Below are positions 1-14,900 of a DNA stretch of 64,000 bases, piece after piece (position 1 is the first letter of the stretch; each line of letters starts with the position of its first letter). The stretch comes from Pelecanus crispus (lineage: Eukaryota > Chordata > Aves > Pelecaniformes > Pelecanidae). Made by a program: the position numbers and the translations under genes. Location of the stretch: NCBI RefSeq assembly GCF_030463565.1, contig NC_134643.1, forward strand, positions 74,831,721 through 74,895,720. The letters run 5' to 3'. Under the pieces are notes generated by a model that saw only the letters and a list, made by a program, of their open reading frames with translations, ran no database searches and had not been told where the DNA came from.

Positions 1-3000
1 TTAAACAGAGGAGAGTCTGGATATCATAGAGGGGAAAAAGAAGAATTAACATGAGAATGGCCAAATAGGAGTGGAATACAAAGTTAAATAGGAAGTTGCA
101 CAGCTGATGGCAAATAACAGGAATTTCTGCTCCACGGTAGGAGGTCCCTAGCTGAAAATTTTTGAGAAGACCTAGAGTGTACCTGTTAATTGTAGATAAC
201 TAGGAATGACCCTTAAAAAGGTGCTTTTCTGAAAACGCTGTATGTAATCTTAGAACATATAAGACACGGCTAGAGATAAGGAACAGTTAATATTTCAAGA
301 TGTGGCACTGGTGAGATTGCTCCTGGAATGTTGTATACATTTTTAGCTATGTGCATTGATGAAATATGGATCCAGATAGAAAGTACTGTTGCCAAGGGCT
401 CCAAGGATGTGCTGCAGAATCAAAAGAACCTGTTTTTCAAGAAATGATTAAGCACGATTAGTTTGTTTACCTAGTAAAACAGGTTGAAAAACTGTGATCT
501 CTCCATTTATGATCAAGGTTGAGTCCTAAGTATCAGATTGAGAGGAAGAGCTTTTAAAACTAAATGACCCTGTCAGTTCAAAATCAGAATATAATTTGAT
601 CATGACTGGAAACTAAAAGAAGGTTCCTATGCATCAGAAGCCAATCCCTTGCAGTAGCCTTCGAAGTTGGGGGGAATGCAATTCTTATTGTTCTCAAGGC
701 AGGGCTTGGCCTTTTCACAAAAGGTGCTTTTAAGTTTGCAGACTGGATTTGTGATCTGGATTCCTACTGCATTCTTATGTTATAATTTTACTAATACTTG
801 CAGTTGAATTGCCCTGACATATAGCTTTGGAGTGACTACCATTTTCTTGATGATGATATCTATTGTTCTAGGAAGCTAAAGGGAACTGTCTGGTTGAGAG
901 TCGGAAAAGTCATGAGTAGTGCAAGGTTTTACCAGTAACCATATGGAAGGCAAAATTTAATTAAGATTATCCAAAGGTCAGTGTTATTAAGTAGGCTGTA
1001 ATTGTTCATAGCAAGTAAAAGAATGGACATGGTGGCAGTGGTGGCAGGGAAGGGCGCACAAATTACAAGGAATGGCACATTTTGGTGTAACGTACAGGCA
1101 GACAGTAGTCATAGTTCACATGCTTTAAGAATGACTTCTCTTTTAACTACAATCACTGTCAGGAATCAGACATAAGGCACAACAAGGGCACAATCAAATA
1201 AAATACTTCTCAGGAAACCAATTCGGGTTTCCTTGAACTAAGTAGGTAAAGGGCTGCTCCAAAGTACACATAGCCCCAATATACTTCCACATTGGGTTTG
1301 CCTGTGCTGTTAATAGCACTGAACTATAAATCTGAAATCTTTTAAGCACGAGTATTTATTGAACACCTAGTTTGTTCAATATATCCAAGGCATTATATTT
1401 TTTCTTCCTGCGAGTCCTTGGCTGGCTCTAGCAGGTCTTAGCTGAATGGACTTTAACCATAGACTATGAAAATAAAACTTCTTACCAAAATACATTTTAG
1501 CTATCAGTAACCAGGAACACTTCTAAAGTTGGAACACCCTATTTTTAAATGCCAGAAAGGTATGAACTATTATAATCTTGACAAGCTCAGGAGAAAAGGT
1601 GTTTCACAAGAGTGTACAAAAGGAATACACTTGCACATTTTCTACCTAATTAATTTTTGACCACTGTAGATAAACATGTATTTTGGGACCTTTAACAGAG
1701 GGCAGAACTGGGAGGAGACAAGACTAAAACTGCCTAAACCATAGTTTGTGTTAGAAGTTAATGATTCTTCTACCAAGTACCAGCACAACCTTGCTTAAGG
1801 AGAAAATACTCTGACTTTTGAGCATTTGCGTGGTGGTATAACTGCTGTTATTGTGGATACAGAACCTAGGTAGGAACCTTTTTAATACTCTTTTTGTTTG
1901 TCTTAACCTTAAAATGTTGTCATTTAGTGTTTGCAGCTAATGAACGTTACCTGTATAGTACTAGTTCAATTTCCTGTGACCAGTAACACCAGTAACATTC
2001 CTGTTCTAAATGTCAGTGCTCTCATGATGAGATCATACATTTGTATGTGTGTCTCTGAAAAGTAAGCATCATATGTCTTGAACAATGCAAGCAGCACTGA
2101 GGCCTGCACAGCACTGTGCTATTCATTTTTCATATTAGGTTAACTTAAAATGTCTTATTATAATTCCTTACTGTACTTAAAAATCAGTAAGATGATTGGA
2201 TTAGCACTGCAGTTAGTGTAAATCAATACAGTTCCATAAACTACTGGATGAAATGTGGCTCTTGATTTGTGATTTGTTAGTAGGTAGGTATAGCTCCTGA
2301 GAGTGCAACTGCAGTGAGAAACAGCCCAAGGACTTCCAGTGTCTTTGCTGGATTCCGAAAATTCCTTAAACATCACTGTATTTTTCTTTCTTAAGAATCT
2401 ACAAAACCTGTAGCAAACTGTTGTCTTGACCTTTGTAAACTAATTACCTGTTATTCCTACTAAGGTGTTTAAATTGGTGCTCTTATTCATTATAATTTGC
2501 ATATAATTAGGGGCTAGAAAACCAAGCTTGATATTTTTTTTTTTAATGTTCACTAAGGAATAGGTCTACCTAACAAGCACCTAGTTAGGCGATGGTCTGT
2601 ATAACATCATATACCCTGAAGCACTGAAGGAGTCTGCAACTGTCTTTTGCAAGGCTGGCTGTTGTACTCTGGAACGATCTCGCAAGGTGCCACATGCTTT
2701 CCATGGCGCTGTGATGGGAAGCTCTCTCAGCTCCCACCAATACAAATGATCCACACTGATTATTAGTTAAGGGCCTTGATCTTCCTCCACCCAAAGTGTT
2801 GCTCAGAAGAGACTTTACTGAGCAGAAGCCCAAATGAGTTTGTCAAATGTTCCCTGGAGGGAACTGGAAGAGTGTTAACTTTCTTTCTCACAGTATGGTT
2901 TGAGGTTTTCTGGTGTTTTTTTTTTTTTATTTCCTTATGCTTGCTTTTAAGGAGAAGATTGTTTTCTTCCCTTGGGAAGGAAGTCAGGGTGATTTTTGTT

Positions 3001-5832
3001 TACGTTGATTGACTACCTAAACAATGCCAATATGCTATTTGACTGATCTTGTCTTTCTGCACATGCAACTATCTCAGGTCATTACTACAGCTGAATGGCT
3101 TGTGCATTTCCCCAGACTTCATCTCTTCTATCTCCAGCAGATTTCCGTGTAGGTCAGTGTCAGCTGAGGATGGGAGGAGATGCTGCCAGCAGCTCCAAGA
3201 GTTGATCCTTGCACATAGCTTGCTCTAACATCTCTCCAGCACAGCTGCATCATCTTTTTTCTTCCTTCCCACCCCGTCCTAGTCTTCCCAAGCAAAAGTA
3301 AAGCCATCTCCAGCAGTGTCTTTGCAAAGCAAAGATAAGGCATGTGTCATTCACCACTGATAGGAGCTGGTCACCCCTGTTCTTGCCTGAGACTCCTTCC
3401 CCTGGATCACTGGAGGAGCTGAGCACTGACAGTACTGAGCCAACTAACTTCCACCTTCTAGCTGGCTTCACACTTTTCTATGTGCATCAAGCAGGTTTTT
3501 TTCCCCACAAAGATGTATTTTACTTTATTTTAATTCTCTTTTTTATCCTTTATTTTGCCAGGTACCCTAACCTCTGCCTCTGGATGCCTTTTTCACTATT
3601 CGCCTCTAACTGCTTAACCTGCTCTTTGATATTTACTGCTCGCACTTTCAATCTTACTGTCCTCCCTTCTTGTGCCTTCACAGTCTTTCTCTGAAACATT
3701 TACTGGGGTAGCCTGTTAATATCTAAACTTCTTCAGTTACATGTATGGATGCCTGACTGCCTTTCTCTTTTCTCTACTTTGCATCTTATTTTTACTTTTA
3801 AGTTTCTCTGCTTTCACTCTTTCTCTCCTTATATTGAGATTCTGAGTCAAGTTGTACCTTAAAACTCTCAAAAAAGCCACTTCTTTAGTCCTGTTGCCTG
3901 CAATGACATGCTACCCCAGCATCTTATTGTAGTCCTTAATGTATCATGATAACAGGGAGAAGCTAGTATCTTCAGATTACACAGGGACAAATAAATTTCA
4001 GAGGACCAGGTGCTCAAAAGTATTTGTGTACTAACTTTCCCTGAGCACTAAGAATCTCATTTCACAAGCATTTCTGTTGGTAGTTGTGCAGACTTGAGGA
4101 AATCCTTTCCTCTACTTCTTGTTCCTATCTGTCTGAGGAGCTAAGAGGAAGGAAAAGCTATTTTTTTGTCCAGATATGTGTTCTGACCCAGACTTACAAC
4201 ACAGCCACAGAAGCAGTGGTACACACATGAGTCAGGAGCAGATAGGAGCAGTGGGAAAGGAAAGTTGTTCTTGCCAGTATTAGTACCCAAGGACATGCTC
4301 ATGAACTTAAGCCCAAGAGATTCCTAAATCGTTTAAATCTCTATGTGTGTATCTGTCTTGAACATCCTTAGGTAATAACCCTCTTAAACCTGAGTGAAGA
4401 AAGATGTTCTTCACCATTGTGCATTAGAGCAAAGCCTACACTTTAAATGCTCTGAAAAGTGTTACTCTGCCATATGGCCTGTAGGAGAGCAATTTGCAAT
4501 TGCAGATGGACTTTTTCCAGCATTGGAAAAGTTCATTCAACTTTTTTCAGCTCCATTCAAGCATGGAAAACCTCTCTTTGTGTGATTTTTCCTCCCCCTC
4601 TCTCTCTTCTTCACCCTTTTCTCAAATGAGGAGACTGCTGTGAAAGGTGAAATAAATCAGTTCCTGTGAACTATGATTTCTGAGTTCTGACTTGGGGTCA
4701 TTAGTTTCAATACTCCTCTCTCCCCTGTGTGTCAGGATCTGCAGATCTGAAGAGGGTTTGTTTCAAGTGACCCATTTTTTCCGAGGGGCTCTGCAGTGGC
4801 ATCTGGATCTTCCTTCAGAAATCTGTTTTGTTTGTAGTTGGAGTTGCACAAACGGGCAAGTGTTTTCATTCTTTAAATAAGCTTTGCAGATAGATACATA
4901 GACTTCCCTTACAGCTCTTCACTGAAGTATTCTTTTTAATTGCTTACCCATCTCTCAGATATAGAGTTTTAAAAAACTGAGGAAAGAAAAAGGTGAAGTA
5001 TTGTACTATTCATTGCAATAAAACCAAATTTAGTTTAATCATGAAACAAGGCTTTCAAAAATAATTAAAAAAAAAGTTATATCAAAGGAGGGGAAAGATT
5101 TGTCATCTATGGCTACAGGGTATGCTCTTCCCAGGGGAACTGGAGTCATTTTGCTGAATTTCTGAGTTGCAGATGATTTCATGCATCAGAGAATATAGAC
5201 AGCGCTCTGCAAAGAGAAGGGGATTAGGGATACCCTGTATACCATCGCACAAAGAAAAAACACATAATCTCCTTATAGTAGGTTAGGTAGCTAAAATAAT
5301 AAATTCTTTTGTCATTAAGAATTGTTTCCAACAGGCCAGTGTGAAGGAGTAAGTCGGATGGCTTGGTGTTACTACAGAGATCTTACCAAAATAATGACTG
5401 AGTCCTAAGCTGTGTGGCCTGCAAATTCAGAGCTTCACTAGGATTCCTTGTGCTTCAGCACTGATGCTTTGTTGACCCTTGTAGTTTGTTTTATGACAGA
5501 GACTTTGTCTCTTACTCTTTTGTGGAAACTGTCTTTTTAGCATTAAAAGTCATTCTAGACCGAAAAAAGGAGGGGGGGAAGGAGGGGGCAGTGGGGAGAG
5601 TGAAGACCATTTCAGTTGAAAAGAAAGATGTCAAAACAAGATACTTCAGCATTTAAACAAATATACACTTTGAAACACCCAAGTCATTGAGCCAAATCCT
5701 TTCCAATGAAAAGGTTCTGTTTCAACATCTCAGCATTTTCCTGTAACTCCTGTTTTATCAGAATGGTCCTTAAGCAACTCTAGTTTGGCATATGTGCTTT
5801 TGTATTTATTATTGTTTTTCTCTTGGGTTCAG
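1..5832. other. Upstream flank of SLCO1B-like gene, no coding exon seen
   Basis: AT-rich single-copy-looking sequence with only short chance reading frames on both strands. A pyrimidine-rich stretch lies at about 3440-3830, and a purine/G-rich stretch at 5561-5610. The promoter and leader exon(s) of the SLCO1B-like gene should lie here or further left, because coding exon 1 begins with a splice acceptor. I could not identify them by motif. Confidence 0.6.
5561..5610 (+). other. Purine-rich, G-run stretch (G-quadruplex candidate)
   Basis: G-runs of 7, 5 and 4 plus shorter ones lie within 5572-5596, spaced by 1-7 nt, which fits the usual G3+N1-7 pattern on the plus strand. It lies about 260 bp before the start codon, in an intron or leader region. 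No function is shown. Confidence 0.4.
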
Positions 5833-5855
5833 ATCACTCAGTAAAGAAATCAACC

Positions 5856-5987
5856 ATGACAGTGGAAACCGAATCCAGCAATGTTGATGACTCAAATCAG
5901 GAAGCAGAACCTGCCCAGCTTTTGGATGATGAAGCAAACAAAAATCTAGCAGTCAAAAAGAAAACTTCCTGTTGCACTGGCTTGAAG
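5856..5987 (+). CDS. SLCO1B: SLCO1B-like coding exon 1 (start)
   Basis: Encodes the 44-residue cytoplasmic N-terminus: acidic, then a basic KKK stretch and TSCCTGLK just before TM1. The exon itself probably starts at 5833, after the pyrimidine-rich acceptor ending TTCAG, giving 23 nt of 5' UTR. The donor is AAG|GTTTGG at 5988, weaker than consensus. Phase 0. Reading on past 5987 gives only a short extension that fits no OATP. The following 2.3-kb intron (5988-8287) shows nothing recognisable. Confidence 0.88.
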
Positions 5988-8900
5988 GTTTGGTGCCTTA
6001 TCAATATCACCACAAGTTACTGTTGTCATAAGTTAAGAAAAGTTGTTCAAGATATGACATGACAGGTTACTTCATTCCTGTTGCCCCTATCTTTTCTGGA
6101 ACTGGATACACACTTGGAGGTACAGGGAATGGTTGGATCTTGTCTTTGTCCTAAAGAAAATAAAAATTCCTGATTTAACATATTTACTCTCAAGTTACTC
6201 ATAGGTAGATTCCCTTTTTGGTCATTGGAGAGAGGTAGCAACCTCCAGTGTAAGACTTGAAGCATCCTAAAATAGGTGGCTACAATACACCATTGTCTGG
6301 AGGTTGCTATCACCGCCCATTCTTGTAGGTCCAAAATAGGGTGAGGAAAATCGTATTCCAGGACTTTTGTCTAATCCAGGGCTGCAGGTCAAACAGCCCA
6401 CTGATTCCCACAAGCATCCAAGCTTTCAGGAATGCACAAGAAGAATTGACGGAATAAAGCAAGTAAACTAATGAGAATTTTGCTTTCATGTTAAAGCCTT
6501 AGTGTTTATTGCTTCTGGCTGAGCTGCAAATACTACAAGGGCAAGATTTCTTTTGACAGTGATGTGTTTGGGTTTATGTTTTGACTACTTCAGCCAGCTT
6601 CATCTCAGGTGAAATTCCATAGGCCCAGTGGAATTGCAATCAGGGACACATTTCTCTCTATAAAAAGGAAAGATCTGCAAAATGAAAGATTAATGGAAAA
6701 AAATAGGTAATTGCAAGCTTCTCAACCATCCAAAATAGTTTGGCTCAAGTATCAGGCAGAGGTTGTTATATCTTTTATTTTATCTGACTCACATTTGCCA
6801 CCCATATACACCTGCAAAAATAGAATCTGATCTCTGGGAGACTCACAGGACTAACTTTGCTATCATGTATGTGGGCAATGCCGCACAACTGTGGGTCTAT
6901 GTCTAACTTTATGGTAATTAGAGTTTAATAGGCATGATACCTTGGAGGTAATAAAAGACAAACTGTTATTCTCCCTCACCTTCCCACCAAACGTTTTGTG
7001 GTTTACCTGGGCATTGCATTTTCAAACCCAAAATACCCAAGTCATTTTAACTCATGTTTTCATGCTTATCAGCAGTTTGTGATTTCAGCCAAAACCCCTG
7101 AGAGCACTGTTGGCATAAGGCAAGAATGGTGCTTCTCACAGACTTTTCTCCAGTCGAGCTCAGGAAAAATAAAACGTCAGGACAAAGCCCACACTTGTGA
7201 GATTTTTCTCTTCATTCCTGACAAAAAGAGTGTAAACATACCTATTGTAAAGATTTACGTCCAGGATTGGCTTAATTTCTTACAGTAGATAGTATTGCAA
7301 AGTCTAAATCTATATTTACTTTTGTTTACTTACCCAATATTGTGTTGTATTGGAACTTTTACCCAGTGAGCAATAAGTCTATTTGTTTTTTAGACTATGT
7401 TGAAATAGTTGGGTAATATTTAAACAAACTTAGTTTAACTTTTTATCAAATACATCTTTATTTGCAAAAGCCACAATGTGTGTTGGTGGAAGCAACTATG
7501 AAATTATAAAGAATATTAAGCCTTCCCTTATGAGGTATATGGTATACAGGCGACATAGCCATAATCCACACATTTCAAAATATATCATTTGAGACAGAGA
7601 TGAACTCAGTCAGTCTGTACCACCTTCCACATACTGGGATATCATAAAAACTTGCATAAAGCCTTTATTTTGATGCCATGGCTATCTGTATGTCTGAGTT
7701 AGAACCAGTTATGAACTGGCCTAAAATAAGTGACATGTGGCCCAAGCAGAAGATAATTGGGTGTAAGATTAATTTTAGGTCGAACTAGTGTCAGTAAATC
7801 TATCTTGATGAGGTATTTTACCTCTGGCAAATTTTACATTTCTGCAAAATCTAGAAATTTAGAAATCCCTCCATTTTGGCTGCCCAACACTAGGCCTCAG
7901 TTTTTGATAAATTTAACCTCAGGATATCAGTAAGGTAAGTCATCCCCAGTGAATTGTTTGCCAAATTTAAGTTCCACAGTCCATAGGATTTCTGCTTTGG
8001 AAAACCTCTGGCCAGCAATGCAGGGAAGATCAGGCTTTCTGGTCATTAAGATGGCTATTGCAAACCTGAACCCTAAAGCAAGCAGGAGCACTCATTGCTG
8101 AGAGATTGCCCTGGCCCTCCAGAGCATTAGGGTATGTGAAAATTCACACACAACGTTGTGACTGCAATTTGAGTGGCAAACTTATACGGTGATGATGATT
8201 GCTCCACACAGTTTTAAACATATTTGATCCCTCTGTGACCAGTTTCCTTGCCTCTACCTGCCATTTTCTGTCTTAATCTTTCCTCAGGCATTTCTTGCTG
8301 CTTTATCATTCAGCTACTTGAGTAAAGCGTTGTCTGGTACGATTATGAAAAGCTCCATCACTCAGATTGAACGAAGGTTTGACCTGACATCCTCTACTGT
8401 TGGTTTCATCGATGGGAGCTTTGAGATGGGTAATTGATATTCCATAACATGCAGAAAACTCTTCAGAGAAATGTGAGGCACAGCATCTGGCATTAATTTT
8501 GGTTCATTACCTTCCAGGTAACTTGTTGGTGATTGCATTTGTAAGCTACTTTGGAGCTAAACTTCACAGGCCCAAAGTAATAGCTGCTGGATGCTTTACT
8601 ATGGCTTTGGGAAGTCTTTTAACAGCAATGCCTCATTTCTTCATGGGCTAGTAAGTACCAAGATTAATCTGGGTAACCTAACATTGGAATTGGATACTGC
8701 TTTCTGGTTTTTGAATGAAACTTGATGTATTTTAAGTCTTAGATTTCCAAAGGCCTGTAGAGCCTCAACTTGATGTGCAATGAATCATGTTTGACACACA
8801 TACATCATTGTTCATTTTATCTGGTTGAAAAAAATATGGTTCTTCTGAAGTAAAAGTTTAACTTCTCAAAAAAAATAGGAAAAGCAAAATTCTTTAGATT

Positions 8901-11900
8901 TCAGTCAGACTTGTTCAGAAGAGAGGCAGAGAAGGAAATGACTTTACAAAAACATTAGATTTTTTTTTTAGGAGGAAACACCCATGAAAATCTTATGAAA
9001 ATTCAAGTTTCAAACAAAATATATTGTTCTTTGAAAATCTTCAACCATGCTATGCTGGTGCTGTTGCTTTAATTATTTATATACTCCTCCTGAATAGCTA
9101 ACGGTAAGAACACTTTATTGGAAAAATCAGTGTTAACCTAAGAATGTGGCATCATTTGTTGCTAATACATCATCTGCAGACCCTGCAGATGGATCAGTGC
9201 TGGTAGAACTGGTACCAGGGTTTTTCCTGTTTCAAATGCCCATGGCTGGTTAAACTGCTTTTCCATGGCTGGATAAGCTAATTTTTATTCATCTTCTCAA
9301 GGCTCAGAGATTTACTGCATGTTGCTTATATGCGATAATGTTTCTAGCCATAGCTTTGACGCAGTGATAGCATAGACTAAGACATATTTCTGTTGCTCTC
9401 TTAAATGTATTAGAATAATTTTAGGTATACTACTGCAAGAAGAAAACTAAGGAATACTTTTTTTATCATGACAGTGGATCTCGCACTAGCATCAGACTTG
9501 TATTTTCCACTGCTTAAGCCAAAATATGTATCTTGCTCGTCGACGCTGGGAAACTCATACAGTTTCTCATGTACCTGTGCCTGAATTTTTATGGTGAAAC
9601 TGTTCTGCACTGCCTCTTCTGATGAATGTTCTTTGTTTCAACCTGAAAAATAAGCCTGCCTGGTCTGACAGAGCCACCCCAGTTCCTAGAAGCAGAATGT
9701 GTGCTTTACCATGTTGTTCTGCTTAAGCTAATTGTACTTTGCACCTCAGCAGGGCTCATATCTAGGAAAAGGATCCTGCTAAAGCAGATGCAGCATTGCT
9801 GTGCTCCCTGTAAATACAGCTAAAGAGTGTCTTTTAGGCACTAACTTTATTCACCCGCTGCTATACAACAGCTCTTTCTAAAGCCAATGCCAATTATCAG
9901 GCAAAAGGTACCTCCTGAGGCTGACTTCTCCCTTCCTCAGTCCCCTCCTCCCTCCAACCCCAAAATATGTATCTGCAATGAAAAGGGAGACTCACACTCA
10001 AGACATTCTTCTTTTTGTCCTTGACTGTGGGGTCAGCATAGGGAGCACGCTTGAACCTGACCCTAAATTTTGATACCAACAGTTCAATCCTACCTGAATT
10101 ACTTTCACATGCCCTTTTAAATTTTACAGCCTAAAATGTTATGTCTTCTAAACAGACGATTCTAACTTTTATTTGTTCTTCATTTTAGTGTTCTTGTTTT
10201 CCAAAATGTGCTTAAATAATCTTCTTTTTTTCTCCTTTAGTAGGATTTGATTTTTTGATTGATATTTAAACAAAGATACCTTTCTCTTTAGGGAAACAGC
10301 AGTAAAGTGATTCCTGCCCTACTACGCTAGTATTTCCCTAGTGAACACTGCTTCTAAACCTACTATTGTGTGTTTTCAGTTATAAGTATGAGACAGCATC
10401 ACGTACAGCTTCTTCAGTCAACTTAACTTCAAGCATAAATCCCTGTTCTATGCATCAAGATGTGAACGAAACCTTGTTGGAAGTCTCCCAATCAGGTAAG
10501 GAACCGTAAGTGTAAGTATAAACAGAGGAGCTAGTTTTATCCCTGGTTGCAAGTAGAGTAAATCATTGCCCCATGCAAGATGCTCAGTTAGATTTCGAAC
10601 TTCAGTCTCTACCTGTCTGGGAATATTACCAACACTTAAATGCACTTTGTGCATTTCATTTGGAGAAGAAACATCCAGCAAACACAAATTATTAGGATCC
10701 AGATCCCCAGTTTCCTATGTTCGCACTTCCAAATTACAGTAAAATCACCCTAACACTGAAGGAGATGCTGAGACAGTGTGCAAAGACATTTCTGAAGGGA
10801 TTCAATTACCCAGGTCCTGGATTGGGAAGGTGCAAGAGACAGCATGAAAGGACATGAAACTGCACAGAGTTAAGTGGAAATAAATGGAGATTTCTATGAT
10901 TTTGCTTACTGTATGAAATACAGCTTTTACATGTTGCTTTACATGTGACATAGGTAGAGAAAGAGCCAAGCTGTGCTGCAGAAACCATCTCAAACTTCTC
11001 AAGTTAACGATATAAGTTGTATGCCAGATAGTTAATGATATATTTATAGCAATATCAATCTGGCAAATTTTTTTACACAGGCATTTTTTCTGATGTGTGA
11101 TACTTATCTGTATTTCTAGAAACCAAATACAATGGAGGTGGAGGAAAGTGTTTTAAAAGATTATTAAAAAGTATAATGAGGTTGATGGCCTTTCATAATC
11201 TTCCATAAGGATAATGCTCTTAATACCTAAAATACTAAACTATAATCATTTCATGTGCTGAATTTCCTGTGATTTGTCACTGTTTCCATTCGCCTGTTCT
11301 ATTACAAAGATGTAAACTCTCATTATCTGCAGGATGTGAGAAGGAACCATCATCATATATGTGGATATACATCTTCCTGGGAAACATGTTACGTGGAATT
11401 GGTGAGACACCAATAACACCATTGGGCATCTCTTATCTTGATGATTTTGCTAAAGAAGAGGATGTTCCTGTGTATGTAGGTAATCTCAACATGAAGTAAA
11501 CTGAGACATTTGTAGTGTAAGAGGCCCATGTTCTGCAGAAGAAAACATTCAGCCACTAAAATTTACTAGTATCTTCTTCACTATATTTTCAGCATGTTTG
11601 CACACAATAGCCATGTTGGGCCCAATGTTTGGTTTCCTGTTGGGATCTTTATGTGCAAAACTGTACGTGGATATTGGATTTGTGGATTTAGGTAAGCAAA
11701 ATGGAGGTAAAGAGAAAGTAAACTAATACCTGTTGGTAACAGGTTCCTCTACACATTTCCATAAGTTTTTATTATATTAATTATATTTATACAGTTATCT
11801 ATAACTTTTATTTATTTCATTTATTTTATTAAATACTTAATTACAATTTTATTAAATTACTGGAAGCTTTTAGGGTAAAGGCAGAAGTAGACAGGGAACA

Positions 11901-14900
11901 TATTTTAGAATCGTGTTTTGGGATTAAAGGATTAAAATACATGTTTAGCTTTAAAAATTAGTACCAAGAACCCTTACAGACCCCAGATGTTTTACTGAAC
12001 TGGGATCTTAATGAAAGGATTCTGCTAGCATAGCACTTTTACAGTTTTGGTGGATTATCTGCCTTTTCAGCTGAGCATTTTATGTTATTTACAATTTGTG
12101 TAATGTTTGCAATACATTATACACTTTTGCCAGCCCTTGCTTATTCAGATGAAAACGCATGTATATAATCACATTTGCAAAATGCCAGAGGGAGCAGAGC
12201 AATCCCCGTAAGTGGTGGCCATGGCCCTGCATCTTGTTCCCTTTCACTGGAAGAGTCAGGCACCATCTCTCAGGTGTTTTTTCCTGGCCAGCCCACCTCC
12301 CCACCCACCGCACCAGCCTGATGGGAAGTCAGGCAGTGCGGACTGGGACAGCTTTCTCAGGAAATGGCCCAGTGCAGCAGCAGCAGTGGGTGATCCTGTT
12401 TTACTAGCAGGTCAGAGAAGTTTTCAGACCTTCAGGAACCTGTAGTTAGATAGATGAACTATTTTGTCTTTGCTCTTTGTCAAGCCGATGTTTGATTTTT
12501 CTTAAGCATAAGGGCAGTGAGCCAATTCTGGTCTTGCAGTGAAAAGTCTTATAGTGTTGGTCCACCACCAAACATGCCAGCATGTAACAATCATAAAAAT
12601 ACAACTAACTACTCCCGTCCTCCTTGCAATACAAATTTTAAAGTCATAGCTAATCTCACTGATGCCACAGAGAATGCCCATATGTTTAATAGTAACCAAC
12701 ATGATTCAGTTTTGCAGAGGATCGTCTAGGTAAAGTATCAGGTCTCAAAGGACGCCAAGCCTGAGGCCTGTCTACCACCCATTTTGGTTTCCTATGTGTT
12801 GGATAAGGACCTCTGTGTTGCCATGTATGCCACAAAATGGCAGTCAGCATATCATGGAGAAAGGCAGATGAACCATAACACCATTCAGGGTATGATTACT
12901 GATGCCCTCACTGTGTGAACAGTCTCTCATTAGGTGATTATCGTTACTGCAGAAAGTCAGACATTGTAAAATGTAGCTGGTTTAGCAGGTAAGGGTGGGA
13001 AGGTTCAACTTCTTCATTTAGGTAACTTCTATCTGTTTTCCTCAATTCTAGGAAGCATCACTATCACCCCACAGGATTCCCGCTGGGTGGGTGCATGGTG
13101 GCTTGGATTTTTAATAAGTGGAGTAACCAGTTTTCTAGCTGCTATTCCATTTTGCTTCCTGCCAAAGAGTCTGAAAAAGCCGGAGGAAGCTAATAATGAC
13201 AAAGCTTCATATGGCCTCTTGGAAAACATGGGCGCCCCAAGGAAGACAGTTCCTTCTGCAAAACCTAAGCGAAGGAAGTGGTCAGTAATGCTGAAAGGCA
13301 AGTGTTTCACAAGTTGTGTAAATGTGAAAAGCAATAGGCACAATGTACAGCGGGAATGTAATAGTTCTGCAGAATATCTTGCCTCCCCTGCACTTCAGTC
13401 TAAACCATTTACCTATCCCCAGGAAAGGAGGGGTCTGCTAAAGATTATTAGAAGTTAAAGAGCTTCTTCAAGACTGTGAGGTTCTGCATGCATCACCTGC
13501 AATGCATCATTGCCTGAGTGGCACCTACCTCTAAAATTTTGTGCTAGAAGAAATTTGAACAGTGGAAAAACTGTTTCTGTATCAGGACCTAAAGAAAATA
13601 TTAGAAGGTTCCATTCTCAATATGGAAAGCAAAATTATTTATCTGATGATCACAGAGCTCATGGAGACTCTGAAGCATATTGCTGTCTGCCTGAATATCA
13701 GCTCTGGTTGTGCTGTTGTTAGGCTAAGAAAGGAGTGGAAAGGTTGGGAAGAGATGGCTTTGCATCATTAGTCACATTCTCCTGTCTTTGTTCAGATCCC
13801 AATAGAAGACATTGGGCATCTCCACAAAGGCACCTCTCACTTAGCCTTGAACCTGTGGTGATAGTCATGTAAGCTGAAAGAAGACTTTGCTGTGTGGAGC
13901 CCTTCAGTCTCCATGTGCAGATCTCACTAGAGCACCCAGGCCTTAACCCATACTTCTGTCTTCTTTTAGGATTCTCTTCCTGTATCTCAACCTCTGGTGT
14001 TTTTCAAGAACCTGATTTTGCTTTCAGATACTCGCATGCAAATGAAGATCAGTACGACTTGCACTTGGACAGCTGAAAGAAGGATTTTGCCCCAAGTTTC
14101 GTAGATTACTCACCAGTAATTATGCCATGCATCTTTCAAAGCCAACTCATATATCCCTTTCTTTCAGATTTCTATACCTCCCTGAAAAAAGTATTGAGTA
14201 ATCGAATGTACTTTACATTTTTGTGTTGCTCACTGTTACAGTTCAGTAGCTTTATTGGTTTCTTGACTTACAAACCAAAGTACATGGAACAGCAGTATGG
14301 ACAATCTGCATCTAAATCTAACTTTCTAATAGGTGAGTTACACTGTGCAATGACTGCTTATGCTATAAGCTGTGCATGGGGAGAAGTTCTGGCATGCTTT
14401 TTTCTGGGACTGAATTCCTTGCAGAACAGTAAATGGTGATCTCTCCTGAACTTGAATTATATAAAGGCAGCATACAAACTAGAGTTTTGATGCCTATGAG
14501 ACCAGAATAAATAATTATGTTATGTTATGTTATGTTATGTTATGTTATGTTATGTTATGTTAATTATATTACAGCAAGGGCACCCCAAATATGCAATGAA
14601 TATGGTGTGGGAGTTTTAAATGCTGCAACATCTGACTAATGCCTTGCAATGGAAGTGGGTTTTGAGGGTCAGGCACTTCAAAAATAGCATATGCAACTCA
14701 GGGATTAGGCTGAGCACAAAGTCGCCTAAAGTCATCATAATACAACATAAAGCTGCAAGGGATATTAAGCTGAGGACACTGAGTCTTAAACCAGTGTGAC
14801 TCTTATTTTAACATTCTCCTTCTATAATCTCTTTCAGGACTAACAACCTTACCTCCTGTAGGTATTGGGATTTTCCTAGGAGGGCTCATAATGAAAAAGT

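Noticed and set aside
1756-1770. HNF1-like half site GTTAATGATT upstream of the SLCO1B-like gene
   Set aside because: Only half of the palindrome matches, and single half sites are frequent in AT-rich DNA.
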